Positions 11,901 through 40,236 of a stretch of DNA of 64,000 bases are shown here, piece by piece. The notes below the pieces were generated by a model. It was not told the DNA's origin. It was given only the letters and a program-made list of their open reading frames with translations, and searched no databases. Both the position numbers and the translations under genes were made by a program. Location: assembly GCF_963675165.1 (NCBI RefSeq), contig NC_087378.1, forward strand, positions 62,001 through 126,000, in the 5' to 3' direction. Position 1 is the first letter of the stretch. Every line of letters begins with the position of its first letter. This DNA comes from Halichondria panicea (lineage: Eukaryota > Porifera > Demospongiae > Suberitida > Halichondriidae).

Positions 11901-14840
11901 AGGTCCAAACAAACTGTCCCCTTGTAGCACTTGTTCCAACGAGGTCTCAACATCGAGTGGGGAGAAGAGATCACTGATGTCATTGTCCGTGAGAGAACCA
12001 TCGAAGTCTGGAGTTGTGAATCTAACCGTCCTTTCCGAATCAAGACGCTGATATATCGGAGGGTCTGCAGGGTTCACCGTGACAACTCGTGCATCACTCG
12101 ACACTATCTGCTCTGCAGCTTTTGCTTGGTCCATTTCCTTGAGTATTGCGTCTAGAGACATGTTTAATGTGTTATTGTTGTTGGGGGTTGATGCCTCCGT
12201 GCTGGGGGGCATCACTGTGGGGGGATTAAATGCTACCCCTTGTTTAGGAGCCGGAGGGGGGGTGCTCTCAATCGTCACTATTCTAGCACAGCTGGTGTTC
12301 CCCACACTAGCCACACTGGACAGTTTGGGAAGTTTGAAACTGAAGCTTCCTAGCCGCTGTGTAACAGGACTGCGAGGAATGGACAATCGCAAGTCCTTGA
12401 GTTTCAGTTTCAATTTAGAGTCAATGTGGGGGGTCTGAGTAGCAGCCCTGGGGGGTACTGGTGGAGTGGCAGTGTAGGCACCGTCACTGACAACAGAGGC
12501 TTCTTCTTCACTCACATCGTCTAAAGGTTCAATTTCTTTTTTCTTAGGTATCAGAACTTCTTCTTCACTTTCATTGCTGCCTCCCTGATTGGGAGAAGTG
12601 GGCAGCGAGTCGTCTAACAAGGTATCCGTGCCATTACTGAAATCCATCATTCGAGGAGTTGGCTTGATGGTACGTCCAGACTTAGTGCGTGAGTTGACCA
12701 TGGATGGAGTTGACTTGTGTCGAGGAGTTACTGCCTTCGTGTTAGTCACTGACCTCTTGACCTTTTGCCCTTTGAACTGTTTGACCTTAGTCTGGATGGA
12801 GCCGGCCACCTGGGAGGGGGACAGTGTAACAATCTGTACAAGTACAAGCCGTACAGATACTGTACATGTGCAAAGCAGGCTACTAACTGCATCAAGTGTA
12901 CGAATAGCCTAAAATACACCCACACACACACACACACACACCCACGCACGTGTACCCCTTGCTTGGACACCAGATGAGTTGCCCCAGTGATACGCCCACA
13001 CTGCTGCAGCTTCACCAGACAGCCAGTGACACTCTCAGAGCTCAGAATGGCCTCTTCATCTTCATACGTTGTCACCTCCTGTGTCTCACCAATTATCATA
13101 TCGTCCAATATATGAGCACCTTCGTCACTAAGCAAAGCGTCCAGCTGGCGGATTAGCTCTACATCAGATGGCTCATTTGGTAGGGCAGCCTGCACATCAC
13201 ACTGTCCTGACTCCACCAGTACACTGACTGAAATGTCCTGGTTTTGGTTTGCAAGTGGTTCCTGACCAAGCAGTATGGGATCTTGTATCAACACAGACGG
13301 CTGGCTCCTAATGAAGTCCGGACTGAGCATGTTGTCCAGAGGAGAATGGGATACTGGGATGTGGGAGCTCCTGGAGCTGGAGTCACTCCCTGAGATGCAC
13401 GTGTAATAACCTTGATCCTCAACCGTTGTCTGGTGGGGGAATTTCCGTTTCTCCCATCCCTGGCCAAACACTTGAGTGATGAGTTGAGCAGCTGCCTTGT
13501 CGTGCTTCTTCTTTTTGTTCTTTGTTGCCGGCTCTGCTAAGAGTGGGTGTGGCTGGCTGATGTCGGGAGGCTCTATCTTTACAACAGGCTGACCAGTAAG
13601 GGAAAGGGGGTGTTTCCTTGGACGCCCTCGCTTTCGTTTTATGGGATTTCCAAAGCTGTCCAAAACGATAGCAGGTTTCATCTTCACGAGTTTCTTGCGG
13701 GGTTGTTTTTCCTTCCGTCTAAGCTTGGGCAATGTATCAGCTGCCATTGAGAGGTTCCCTGCATCTGGTGATACCCTGACAGCTGGTGTTGGAATGCGTG
13801 CCACATCCTCGGTGGAGTGTGGTACAGCGGGATGACTCATTAACTGTGTACTAGTAATATGCTTGCTGCTCTCGTGCGGCTCTATAGCTAGCTGCTTGGT
13901 AGCCGTTTGAATCTGGTCTTCAAAATCAAACCAATCTGTAATGCCATCGAAATCACTCCCGAGTGTCACATTGGGTGAGGTCAATAGTGAGTTGGTGGTG
14001 AGGGGGCCAATGTAAGTGGAGGGGCTCTCAAAGATGGAGGGGTCATTGGTCGACTTGGTGGGGGTGCTGTACACACTGGACAAAGAGTGGCCACTGTTCA
14101 ATATAGACGAGTTACTATGGGCAACAGGTACGTCAGACTTGAAGCTGATTGGTTTATTAAGGTAAACATTTGAAGACTCCGCACCGACGACTGCTGCACC
14201 ATTTTCTACTATACTGGATTTCGAACTTCGTTTTTGTTTCAGCAATAATTTCTTCCTCTTTTTGGACGATTTCACCGCACTTCTTTGACTGGGCACAGTG
14301 GCAGGTCTGGTGAGTACTAGGGGGGTGGCCTGGAGAATGACACACGCAAAATATAAATTTACAAAATTTAAACTATCACAATACTATAAGATACAGGCTC
14401 TCCCGCTTTCAATTCAGGTTATAATCAAGTGAACCCCCCCCCCACACACACTCACACACACTCACTCTCATAGGTTGAATCACAGGAGGTACTGGGATCG
14501 ATACGTCCGCAGAGGAGCTCCCTCCCTGGTGGGTGTGGTCTCTGGATGAGTGGGTGTGGTTATTGGCCGGGGACATGTAGGTGCGTATGAATCGGTTGAT
14601 GACACGAGAGTCAAGAGCTACTTTAGTCAGGACAATCTTGGGGGCCAACGAAACTGACGGAGGAAATTAGCAATTTATTGATTATACTCTGCGTAGTGTG
14701 TAGTTTAATGCATTGCAGTGTTACCTTGGCAACGACCACATGGTGATCCTCCTGATCGTCCGTCCATATTAGTTGCAAAATAAATAATCTCCAAGCCTCC
14801 AAGTGTATCGGCTCTAGCACACGATCACCTGAACACACAA
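5433..14840 (-). CDS. Large AT-hook and CCCH zinc-finger protein, TOPAZ1-like (tentative)
   Basis: Many exons on the minus strand with consistent splice signals. Order from the N-terminus: two small exons near 14835-14725 and 14650-14470; a low-complexity Ser/Pro-rich exon (14330-12974) with an AT-hook, KRKRGRPRKHP, and basic clusters; an acidic, disordered exon (about 12810-11450); an exon at 11210-10930; then a CCCH finger (exon near 10800-10650) with spacing CX7CX4CX3H. The rest (10600-5433) is a long helical region with repeat-like helices. It ends with PRVRVYSSDMVHELGLYTNSDDT and a TAG stop. TOPAZ1, a vertebrate germ-cell protein, combines a CCCH finger with a long C-terminal helical domain, which is why I name it, but I cannot align the two. 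The 5' end is unresolved and lies between 14840 and about 15100. The AT-hook part and the CCCH part could be two genes; the exon phases I checked join them. Confidence 0.45.
7653..7995. repeat. Palindromic MITE-like element, family A
   Basis: The two halves are reverse complements over most of their length. The left end ATAGAGCATCTTT with AGCCATAACTTTAGTT is mirrored at the right end by AACTAAAGTTATGG and AAAGATGCTCTAT. The middle contains CCATGGGCTATAG. It lies in an intron of the CCCH gene. Related copies are at 16690-16985, 21970-22545, 40930-42060 and 46990-47370. Confidence 0.75.
8867..8945. repeat. (GT)n microsatellite block
   Basis: Two GT tracts separated by GATGTGGGTG-type spacers, the whole unit being partly repeated. 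It lies in an intron of the minus-strand gene. Confidence 0.9.
11238..11337 (-). repeat. Intronic ~95-bp repeat (family B), inverted outlying copy
   Basis: Reverse complement of the repeat found several times in eIF3a introns (33162 and others). It keeps the GTAGTAGCCATCAGTTG end, the GCACACAACTT/AAGTTGTATGAACGGC hairpin and the CAAACGA part. It also lies in an intron, between the exons ending at 11215 and starting near 11450. Confidence 0.75.
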
Positions 14841-15177
14841 ACAGGGTCAATATATTATAGTGATGCTTGTATCACTACTCAACATGTGTATGTTATGCAT
14901 GCAATGACAAGTGTGTGTGTGTGTGTGTGCAGCGTGGTTCATACACGTCTACACAATGTGCGGTCAAATACATGTATACTGCAGCCTAGCCTGGCATGCA
15001 AATCTTACCTTCGCTTTTGTCTTGTATGTTTTTGCTTACACATGCCACGTGGGTATGGCACTCACGTGCACAAAGTTTATGTTTTATCAACAAAATGGCC
15101 GACAACAGATAACAATATTTTTATAGCTCTCATAGCTCACTTCAAATATATCACTCTATTACACAAAAATGCTCAAA
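14841..15177. other. Gap between two minus-strand genes
   Basis: Probably holds the unresolved first exon(s) of the AT-hook/CCCH gene; an open minus-strand stretch near 15100-15008 ends in a plausible GTAAG donor, but no in-frame ATG was found. It also holds a short GT tract at 14911-14929. Confidence 0.4.
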
Positions 15178-26837
<11,660 letters not shown>

Positions 26838-27299
26838 CTGTGTCCATGACGAGGGAACAATGACACATCCACCAAATAATGAGTGTTGTATACAAACACG
26901 CGCGTACTGTACATACATCACATTACTACGTATTTATATATTTAAAGCGCTAGAGAAAGTAATCGATCACACAAAGACAACAGGTCTGTGTATAAAGTCT
27001 AGGTACAGTAAGTCTGAGTGTATGCAGAGTAGTAGAGATATAGAGATATAGATACCTTCACTCGTGCTGTGATTGGTGCTCTCTGGACAGCATTAACAGG
27101 ATCGTCTGTGCTTGCCTTGATACAAGCATAGGGTAGTCTAGAAGGCTACTAACAATCGCTAGCCGGCTAGATGGCTGGTAGAACACTCCCTTCTCTTCTG
27201 TTGTGGGCTGCTGTATTAATGATATTCATAGTCACATGAATGACTGTACCGTTAACCTTGAAGACACCACCCCCTCTGTATTATATATATCATGGCACT
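26838..27299. promoter_or_regulatory. Divergent promoter region, UNC13-like / BOD1-like
   Basis: The start codons of the two genes are 462 bp apart on opposite strands. A minus-strand untranslated exon probably occupies about 27056-27180, leaving about 120 bp before the BOD1-like start. A TATATATA stretch lies near 27283-27290, just upstream of that start. Confidence 0.4.
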
Positions 27300-28999
27300 A
27301 TGAGCAAGAAAAAAGCGCCAGAACCCTCTCTCCCCAGCGTGGACTCCGTGCTGAACAAGCTGAAAAGTGATGGAACATTTGACCAGTTCAGAAGGACCTG
27401 CTTGGGGTACATTCAAGGAGAGGTAGGTGGTCTCACAGATAAGAGAGATAGTGTCTTAGCTTGTGTTTCTCTTGCAGCCATCTTTCAGGTCGTATAGCGA
27501 GCATCTTGAGGTGGTCTCCAGAAGGTACTTGCAGAGCTACAAGTGGAGAGATAGCAGTACCAAGAATGAAGTCAGAGGGAAACTGAGGGATCACGCACTA
27601 GGAGTGATAGTAAGGTACGGGATAGCGTAATATTTAATAATCCTTGTCGTTCTCAACGTACATTCTACTGAGCTACTAGGTCATGGCTAGTATATGAGAT
27701 GCTGGCTGGTATGACTATTTAGAACACATTTTACTCTGCTGCAGCCCAGACATCCAGGTGGGGACACCACTGATAGACATTGTGGAGAAGGTACTTGAGT
27801 CCAAGGCTAAAGAGCTACTGCCCAAGATCTCAGAATCTGTCGAGTTCTTGTGTGAGGCCAGAGCCAAGCAACTAGTGGAGGCTCAAGCAGCTAAAGAAGC
27901 TCAAGAAGCTCAAGAAACTATCATATTACCCATTACAGCTCCTTTGGTTGCCAATACACCAAAGTCAGACTATGTTGACCTCTCTCTACCAATAGACCTC
28001 CCTGGACTAAACACTCCACCACCTGCTAAACCTGTCAAGCCTCAGGGGGTGGCCGGAAAGCAAGAGAACAAGCCCAAGGCTATAAAGAAGGGAACAATAG
28101 ACCCACAGAAAGCAAAGGCCAAACCATTATCTGGTTTAAAGACAGTCAAGGATGACAGTAAACTGAAGAGCGATAGCAAAGAACAAAAAGTAATTGCTGA
28201 AAAAGAGAAGCCGAAAGTGTACAGAATACCCAAAAAACCCAAAGTTGATGAGTCTATCAAAGAAGTGAAAACTATCGATGCTTCATTAAGCAAAGAAAAT
28301 AACAGTTCAATTGACGGACCCAAACCTTTGTCCAAGCGTAGAAGTACTCGATTAGCATCTCAGACTGACTCTAAAGCCAGCTCTGACAATGAGCACAGTG
28401 ATGGTGAGGCCACACCCACCAGAAAGAGACGCAGAGCCTCCGGAGGAACAAGAGCAAGGATCCACTCCAGCTCTGAAGAATCAGAGATCAGCTCAGAAGA
28501 CTACGAATCAGACACAGATCAACAAAGTGAGGGTGAAAGTCCCCGAGAACAGCACAAATCTAGCAAAATATCTCGTCATGATGGTAATAAAACCTCAAGA
28601 AAAAAGCCAAAACAGTCCAAAAAGATGCGATTGTCGAAGTCCCCTCCGATGATTGTAACACGATATAATCGGTCGGTGAAGCCCAACAAGCGCTATTACG
28701 ATGCATGCACGGTGACAGAGGATGACTCTCAGAGCACGTTGGAGGAGACTACCGAGTGTTCCCAGGGCGAGGATGAACCACCTCCTCTCACTCGGACGCT
28801 GGACACCACCAGACCCTGTGACAATGGGGAGATGGAGATACAAGATAATGCCATATTAGCGGGAGATGAGAGGGTGGACATAGCATATGAGATGCTCAAA
28901 CCCAAACCCAGACCACTCAAAGTTAAGAAAATTTTGCTCAGAGGAATACGATCGAGAAATAGGACAAACTCTAGAATCAATTTCTTTCAGCATAGGTAG
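27300..28999 (+). CDS. BOD1/BOD1L1-like (Shg1 domain) chromatin and kinetochore protein
   Basis: Exons 27300-27422, 27478-27614 and 27745-28999 give 504 residues in a continuous frame. The first 100 residues carry the BOD1/Shg1 fold: VDSVLNKLKSDGTFDQFRR, a helix with RSYSEHLEVV, and YLQSYKWRDSSTKNEVRGKL. BOD1 regulates PP2A at kinetochores, and BOD1L1 and yeast Shg1 belong to SET1/COMPASS histone H3K4 methyltransferase complexes. The remainder is a long basic and acidic disordered tail (SKRRSTRLAS, TRKRRRASGG, acidic Ser runs), more like BOD1L1 than the short BOD1. An in-frame ATG at 27240 would add 20 residues. I prefer 27300 because the added part looks like 5' UTR. A short overlapping upstream ORF, ATGGCACTATGA, precedes the chosen start. 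Confidence 0.8.
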
Positions 29000-29159
29000 T
29001 TGAAACACATTGTATATTTAATATTATTGTGGTCGTGTGTATTTATATTGTGAGGACTGGAAACTGCTCGGTAAAGATCGTTGCTACCAGTAATATTATT
29101 TTGGGGGTGGGGCTGCTAATGTGTGACCTCCATTTTACAAGCTGGTGAGAGAACTAGAA

Positions 29160-32030
29160 ATGGCAGACCAAGAGGAGGCTAGTGATGATCGACAAATGAA
29201 GGTGGTTGTCCTGGGTGATGGAACCACGGGCAAGACATCACTGACCACCAGGTTCTCTCAGAATCATTTTGACAAGGATTATCATCAAACTATTGGACTG
29301 GACTTCTTTATGAAGAGACTCAAGATGCCAGGTACTAACAAGCCTACTGGCCCTATGGCCGTGTGTGGAAGTCTATTACTTGTGCAGGTGATGTGAACGT
29401 GACTCTACAGGTGTGGGACATTGGAGGGCAGGCTATTGGTGGGAAGATGCTTGACAACTACATCTATGGAGCTCATGTGAGTAGTAGTTGCCTTGGTATC
29501 TCTGTGCTGTACCCTCCCCCCCCCCCCGGCCCTTGTGAGAGACTGTGCTATTATTGGTGTGTGTTTATGCTGTAATAATGATCTGCCATGCACAGTTGGT
29601 GCTGTTGGTGTATGACATCACCAACTACTCCAGCTTTGAGAACCTTGAAGACTGGCTGGCTGTGGTCACTAAGGTGTTTGCAGGAGCAGAGTCTCTACCA
29701 CATATTGCACTAGTGGGGAATAAATGTGAGATAGCTAGTTCACACAATTATTGGTATTATTAAATGATACTCCTTCAGCTGACATGGAACACATGCGTAC
29801 TGTGAGGAAGGAGAGACACACTAGTTTTGCAAAGCAGCACAAAATGTCAAGGTTGGTATATCAATGCGACTGAAGCATTCATTAAATTTTGTCATACACA
29901 ATTTGGGGAGTTGTTTTGTACACAACTGTTTATGCATGTGACCTGTGTGCCTGGACTCTAATCAGAGGAGGTACGACATCCGCGTGTCATCCACTCACAC
30001 ATACTACATTATATTGAACTTTGACCTAAGGAATATAAAACATCTCCTTTGACACGCGATGTCGTACCTCCTCTGGACTCTAATATCACACGCGATGTCG
30101 TACCTCCTCTGGACTCTAATATCACAGTTTGGCCTTTTTGTAGTAGTAAAAGACTGGTGGGTAATTTTTGTTGGTGCACATTTTCGTATGAACTATTATA
30201 ACTAAACATTCGTACAGCTCAGGATAGTGGGCGTGGCCCGACCGTCTCCCGCCTACAGCTCAGGATAGTGGGCGTAGAACCTATTGCAGTAGATGCTGTA
30301 CAATACACCATACGAAAATAACTCGCTAGAACGGTATTTATTTTGCGCTGTAAAATATCACTACAATTTATACAGTGGATTGCAGTGCACTTGCAACAGA
30401 GAATTGCCTAACAGCAAAACCACAATTATTCCATGTAATAGCTAAAATAGCCTAAACGCTAAACCTGTATCTGTACAGGCTTACAAAGATCTCTGGGAGT
30501 GGCTTAGTGGTTAGGGTGGTGGCTTCGTAGATCATGTTATAGATAGTACATGGGCATGAGGTATCTATGTGTTATAGTGTCCCATATCACGAGGGCTTTG
30601 CCCGAGGGATGAGGGACACTATAACCATAGATACCGAATGCACATGTGCTAACTGATTTAGATCCCACTTTTCATTGGCTGCCTCAGGCAAGAAGTGTAT
30701 CTATAAAAGCAGCAAGCCTTAGCAACAGATTTATTTTTGAAAATGTCCTGTTTTGACAAGCTAGATGATTTCTGCTTCTCTGCTAAATAACCTTTCATTG
30801 GCCTTGCTTCAACATTCGAATGGAAAACTAGTGACTCCACCTTGTGCAGGAAGCACTCTGCAACAAATGAGCCCAGCCTCCTCTTTTCTCTGCACTCAAG
30901 CCCCACCCCCAGCTCAGTAAACTGTTCTGATATGTACAGCTAGCTAGCAAGGAACAGCTTGCAGCAATGCTACAGTGCACTATCGTTCCCAAAAAGACAC
31001 AGGAGTCTACTGTTTGAAACATGGCTGCAGGATAGAAACAGAAGTCAGGAGGACGAAGTTGACAAATGCTACAAGTTGAAGACATGCTTTCATGCTTGTG
31101 ACAATGGACCCAGAACTGTTATAATCATTGGCTCTTAGTGTTCCTCGTAGAGACAAGAAAAGATACTGGTGAACCCTACCATCAACCCAGCAAACGCTAT
31201 AGAAACTGGTAGTGAAAAAACTGAACAGCCATAGCTAATTATCATGCAGCTAGCTACAGCTTTATTATCATTTCTGTGCATTCAAAAAAATTATACTTGT
31301 ACTTTATACCCTCAAGCTTATAATTCCCTGGGAAACTATGAGATTATGGCTCATAATTCCCTGCTAAACACACACAAGTGGGATCTAAATGATAGATAAG
31401 GCGTGGGTTCAATTCCCTCTTGGGGGACTTTTCTTCATTTCTTTACAAATCAATAAGTAATTTCCCTAACTTTTGAATGCATCATGCTCCCTCCTGTCAA
31501 GTAAATAATCAAGTTGGGGCGTCGCCCGGTTTCTGTGAAACGAAGTTTCACAGAAACCGGGCGACGACCCAACTTTCCCTTTTTGGTAGATTAGGTTTTG
31601 TTTTTTTTTCTTCTCAGATATGTGCTAGAATTATTCATTTTGTAGAATCAGAAGTGACCAAAATAACTATGCTAAGTATAATTTCCCCTTTCACCTGATT
31701 AATGATTATTCATATCTAACTAAATTGTGGTTTTGCTGTTTGCATTTTGTTGCAAGTGCACTACAATCCACTGTTACAGTTGTTATTGTGTTAACTTTAT
31801 ACCGTCCCCCTCCGTACAGCTTCTTTGTGTCTGCCAAGAATGATGACCTCATCAACAACATGTTCATGAGGATGGTTGCACATGTACTCAAGATCAAACT
31901 ATCTAGCTCAGATCTGTCCAGGGTGGCCACCGTGGTTACTGCTAAGATAATGTCACATGACAATGGAGGGACGACCAAGATAAGACAACCCGTAGAGAAA
32001 ACTAAGAGTTCTTTCTGTACTGTTCAATGA
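29160..32030 (+). CDS. RAB28: RAB28 small GTPase
   Basis: Exons 29160-29331, 29388-29476, 29596-29725, 29779-29851 and 31820-32030 give 224 residues, close to the vertebrate length of about 221. Motifs: the P-loop GDGTTGKTS; switch I with [14 protein letters not shown] with the switch II glutamine; GNKSD, formed across the 29725/29779 junction; and VSAK. The C-terminus is CTVQ, a CAAX box ending in Gln as in RAB28, which is farnesylated rather than doubly geranylgeranylated. RAB28 works at cilia and in extracellular vesicle shedding and photoreceptor membrane turnover in animals. The last intron is 1968 bp, far longer than the others, and is filled with nested repeats. FNTA, the farnesyltransferase alpha subunit, lies 23 kb away. 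Confidence 0.95.
29963..30128. mobile_element. hAT-like MITE with tandemly repeated right end
   Basis: Terminal inverted repeats CAGAGGAGGTACGACATC at the left and its complement, ending CCTCCTCTG, at about 30077. The flanks carry GACTCTAAT on both sides, a direct repeat of about 9 bp. The right end plus flank is repeated once more (to about 30123). Intronic in RAB28. Confidence 0.6.
30493..30545 (+). repeat. tRNA-like promoter fragment (A box), SINE-like
   Basis: GGGAGTGGCTTAGTGGTTAG resembles a tRNA 5' half with an A box (TGGCTTAGTGG). A B-box-like GGTTCAATTCC lies at about 31405-31415, after two intervening elements. It may be a SINE split by insertions. Confidence 0.4.
30549..30648. mobile_element. 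Foldback (palindromic) element
   Basis: The left arm ACATGGGCATGAGGTATCT and TTATAGTGTCCC is mirrored on the right by GGGACACTATAA and AGATACCGAATGCACATGT. The loop contains CGAGGGCTTTGCCCGAG. Arms are about 38 bp with few mismatches. Confidence 0.7.
30659..31389. mobile_element. Non-autonomous DNA transposon with 14-bp TIRs and TGA duplication
   Basis: TTTAGATCCCACTT at the left end is matched by AAGTGGGATCTAAA at the right end, and both flanks read TGA, a 3-bp target duplication. No transposase reading frame is seen inside about 730 bp. The 3-bp duplication would fit the PIF/Harbinger group, which is an inference. Confidence 0.6.
31514..31573. repeat. Near-perfect hairpin
   Basis: Arms of about 28 bp: CGTCGCCCGGTTTCTGTGAA and its complement, around a GAA loop. 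A related fragment, CGTCGCCCGGTTTCCTG, occurs at about 6699-6715. Confidence 0.85.
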
Positions 32031-32218
32031 TGTAGAATGTTTACATGGCAACCCATTCACTCTTTGTTTTGTGCAATTGTTTTTGTGTCTGAAGAAAATT
32101 TAATTATTGCTGGCAACTTCTGAGCCACTCCCCCAATTTTACTGCGCATGTGCTAACATCACTGGGCATGCGCAGTAAGGACAGCGACCTCGTGTACTGA
32201 AGAGAGAAAGGAGACGAA

Positions 32219-38626
<6,408 letters not shown>

Positions 38627-39039
38627 TAAAGAACTGATCTTTAATAGTGACTCAAAACTTTAAACTTTTAATTATTAGGTACGATTTGTGTGTTCATGTG
38701 CATAGAAATTATTCAGATTAAGTTAATTATTATAATAGCTAACGAAGTACTCACCAGATTCTCAATAAAAGTGGTGCCTCTTCATATATATATACAAGAC
38801 ACAAAAAGGGTAAATCTCAGGGAAAGCTCTGCGTCTGCGTGTTTTGCACAGTCATGCCTCTATAAGTAGAATCATAATTCTTACCATCTAGTGACTCTAA
38901 TTATCACCTTGAATTAATCATGAGATGTAATTGTGTTATGACTGTTTTACAAACGAATAATCGTGATCTGTCTGCACATGTAAAACACTTGATATAATTA
39001 TATATAGTTGGGGTAAAAATTGACTGACAAACAACTAGT
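38627..39039. other. Convergent intergenic gap
   Basis: AT-rich 3' UTR territory of eIF3a (+) and the Ig-like gene (-). A short TA repeat lies near 38785. No gene is seen. Confidence 0.6.
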
Positions 39040-39738
39040 CTAACATTGAGAATTTGTGTCATTTTCTGTTATCTGGGACTGTCCTTGTTTCCGTGTTTGT
39101 AACGCTATTACTAATAATATTATAATAGCTATTATTACTAGAGCAGTTATTGTTCCTCCAATTGCAATGACAAGAACTACTGGCTGTGCTGGGAGGTTAG
39201 CTTCAGTAGTATTGTTCATTGGAGGTGGCTCTGTCGAGTTGGCACAGTTGATGATGGGTGTGTGTATCACTGGTGATGAGCAGTCTGAGTTGGTGTTGCA
39301 GCATTGTAGAGTGATGTTGTCATCGGTGTAGTTGTCTGGTATGGTCAACACTGACTCAAAATGGTGTGTGTTTGAATCACTTGATTGATACGACACCACT
39401 GAAATAGGGGAGTTGGTCAGGTTCAATGGTGTGTCATTTACTGTCCAGTTGACAATTGACGTTTCGTTAGCACGGCAGCTGTATGAGGTATTGGTGACTT
39501 TATTGATCAGTGGTTTCTGGGCTGCTGTGATTCCTATGCATGTGAACGATGAAAAGTTGTATAATTATTATGTGCATGCGAGTATACATATAGTAGTACA
39601 TAAACACAGTCTGCGCATGCCCTCACTCATTTGCCTACATGTACAATACTAATATCTACTCACTCACATGTACTTACCACCAGTTGTGATGGTGATGATA
39701 TACAGGCAGAGCAGATGCTTGTAATGTAAAAGGAGCAT
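39040..39738 (-). CDS. Small Ig-like single-pass membrane protein
   Basis: Two exons, 39678-39738 and 39040-39533. The first encodes a signal peptide, MLLLHYKHLLCLYIITITTG. The junction GGT-G/GA-ATC keeps the frame, and a good GTAAGT donor and a TAG acceptor support it. The ectodomain has one Ig-like pattern: SYSCRANETSIVNWTVND, then FESVLTIPDNYTDDNITLQCC. It carries many N-glycosylation sites and a cysteine-containing stalk. A hydrophobic helix near the C-terminus (VVLVIAIGGTITALVIIAII) is followed by a short tail, RKQGQSQITENDTNSQC. It is about 184 residues, with no signalling motif that I recognise. Sponges and other invertebrates have many such orphan receptors; the function is unknown. 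Confidence 0.7.
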
Positions 39739-40236
39739 TCTTGAGTATACTTCTATACATTTTTAGAACTACTGGAGAAGCTATATAGCTTATATATATA
39801 CTATTGGGTTAGTTTGGGTTAATAACCTGGGGATCTTATCTTATTCTGGGTGGCCGTGTAAGTCTATTTTAAACTGTATTACGTGTGAATTTTATATTTG
39901 ATTCATGTCATGTTAGCATTATTATATTATTCACATCTATTTTAAGATATTTTCCTACATATGTATTCAAAACTTGATATCATGTGCCATGTAAGTGCAA
40001 TAATAGTGTGGATGAATATCACTACATGACCATGCAGATGCACTGAAACTAAAAAACCTGTTTTGCATTATTCAGGCTAATACTGTTATAAAGTGGCATA
40101 CCAACTACCGTATCTATTTTTAAAACAACATTACAGAACCACATTAATCTATAGCTACTATTCATGAATATTTGTTCCCATTAAAAACCTGTACATTGTA
40201 TATATTATTGCAATCATAATTTAAAAAAAGCATTAT
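39739..40236. other. Intergenic, AT-rich
   Basis: Upstream of the Ig-like gene and downstream of HPS1, both on the minus strand. A TATATATA run lies at about 39793. No gene is seen. Confidence 0.6.

Noticed and set aside
11509-12051. 180-residue plus-strand frame opposite the acidic exon of the CCCH gene
   Set aside because: Antisense shadow of a long real exon; Ser-rich because it mirrors Glu/Asp/Ser codons.
30493-31440. A tRNA gene
   Set aside because: A-box-like and B-box-like segments are 900 bp apart and no cloverleaf can be drawn; more likely SINE remnants.
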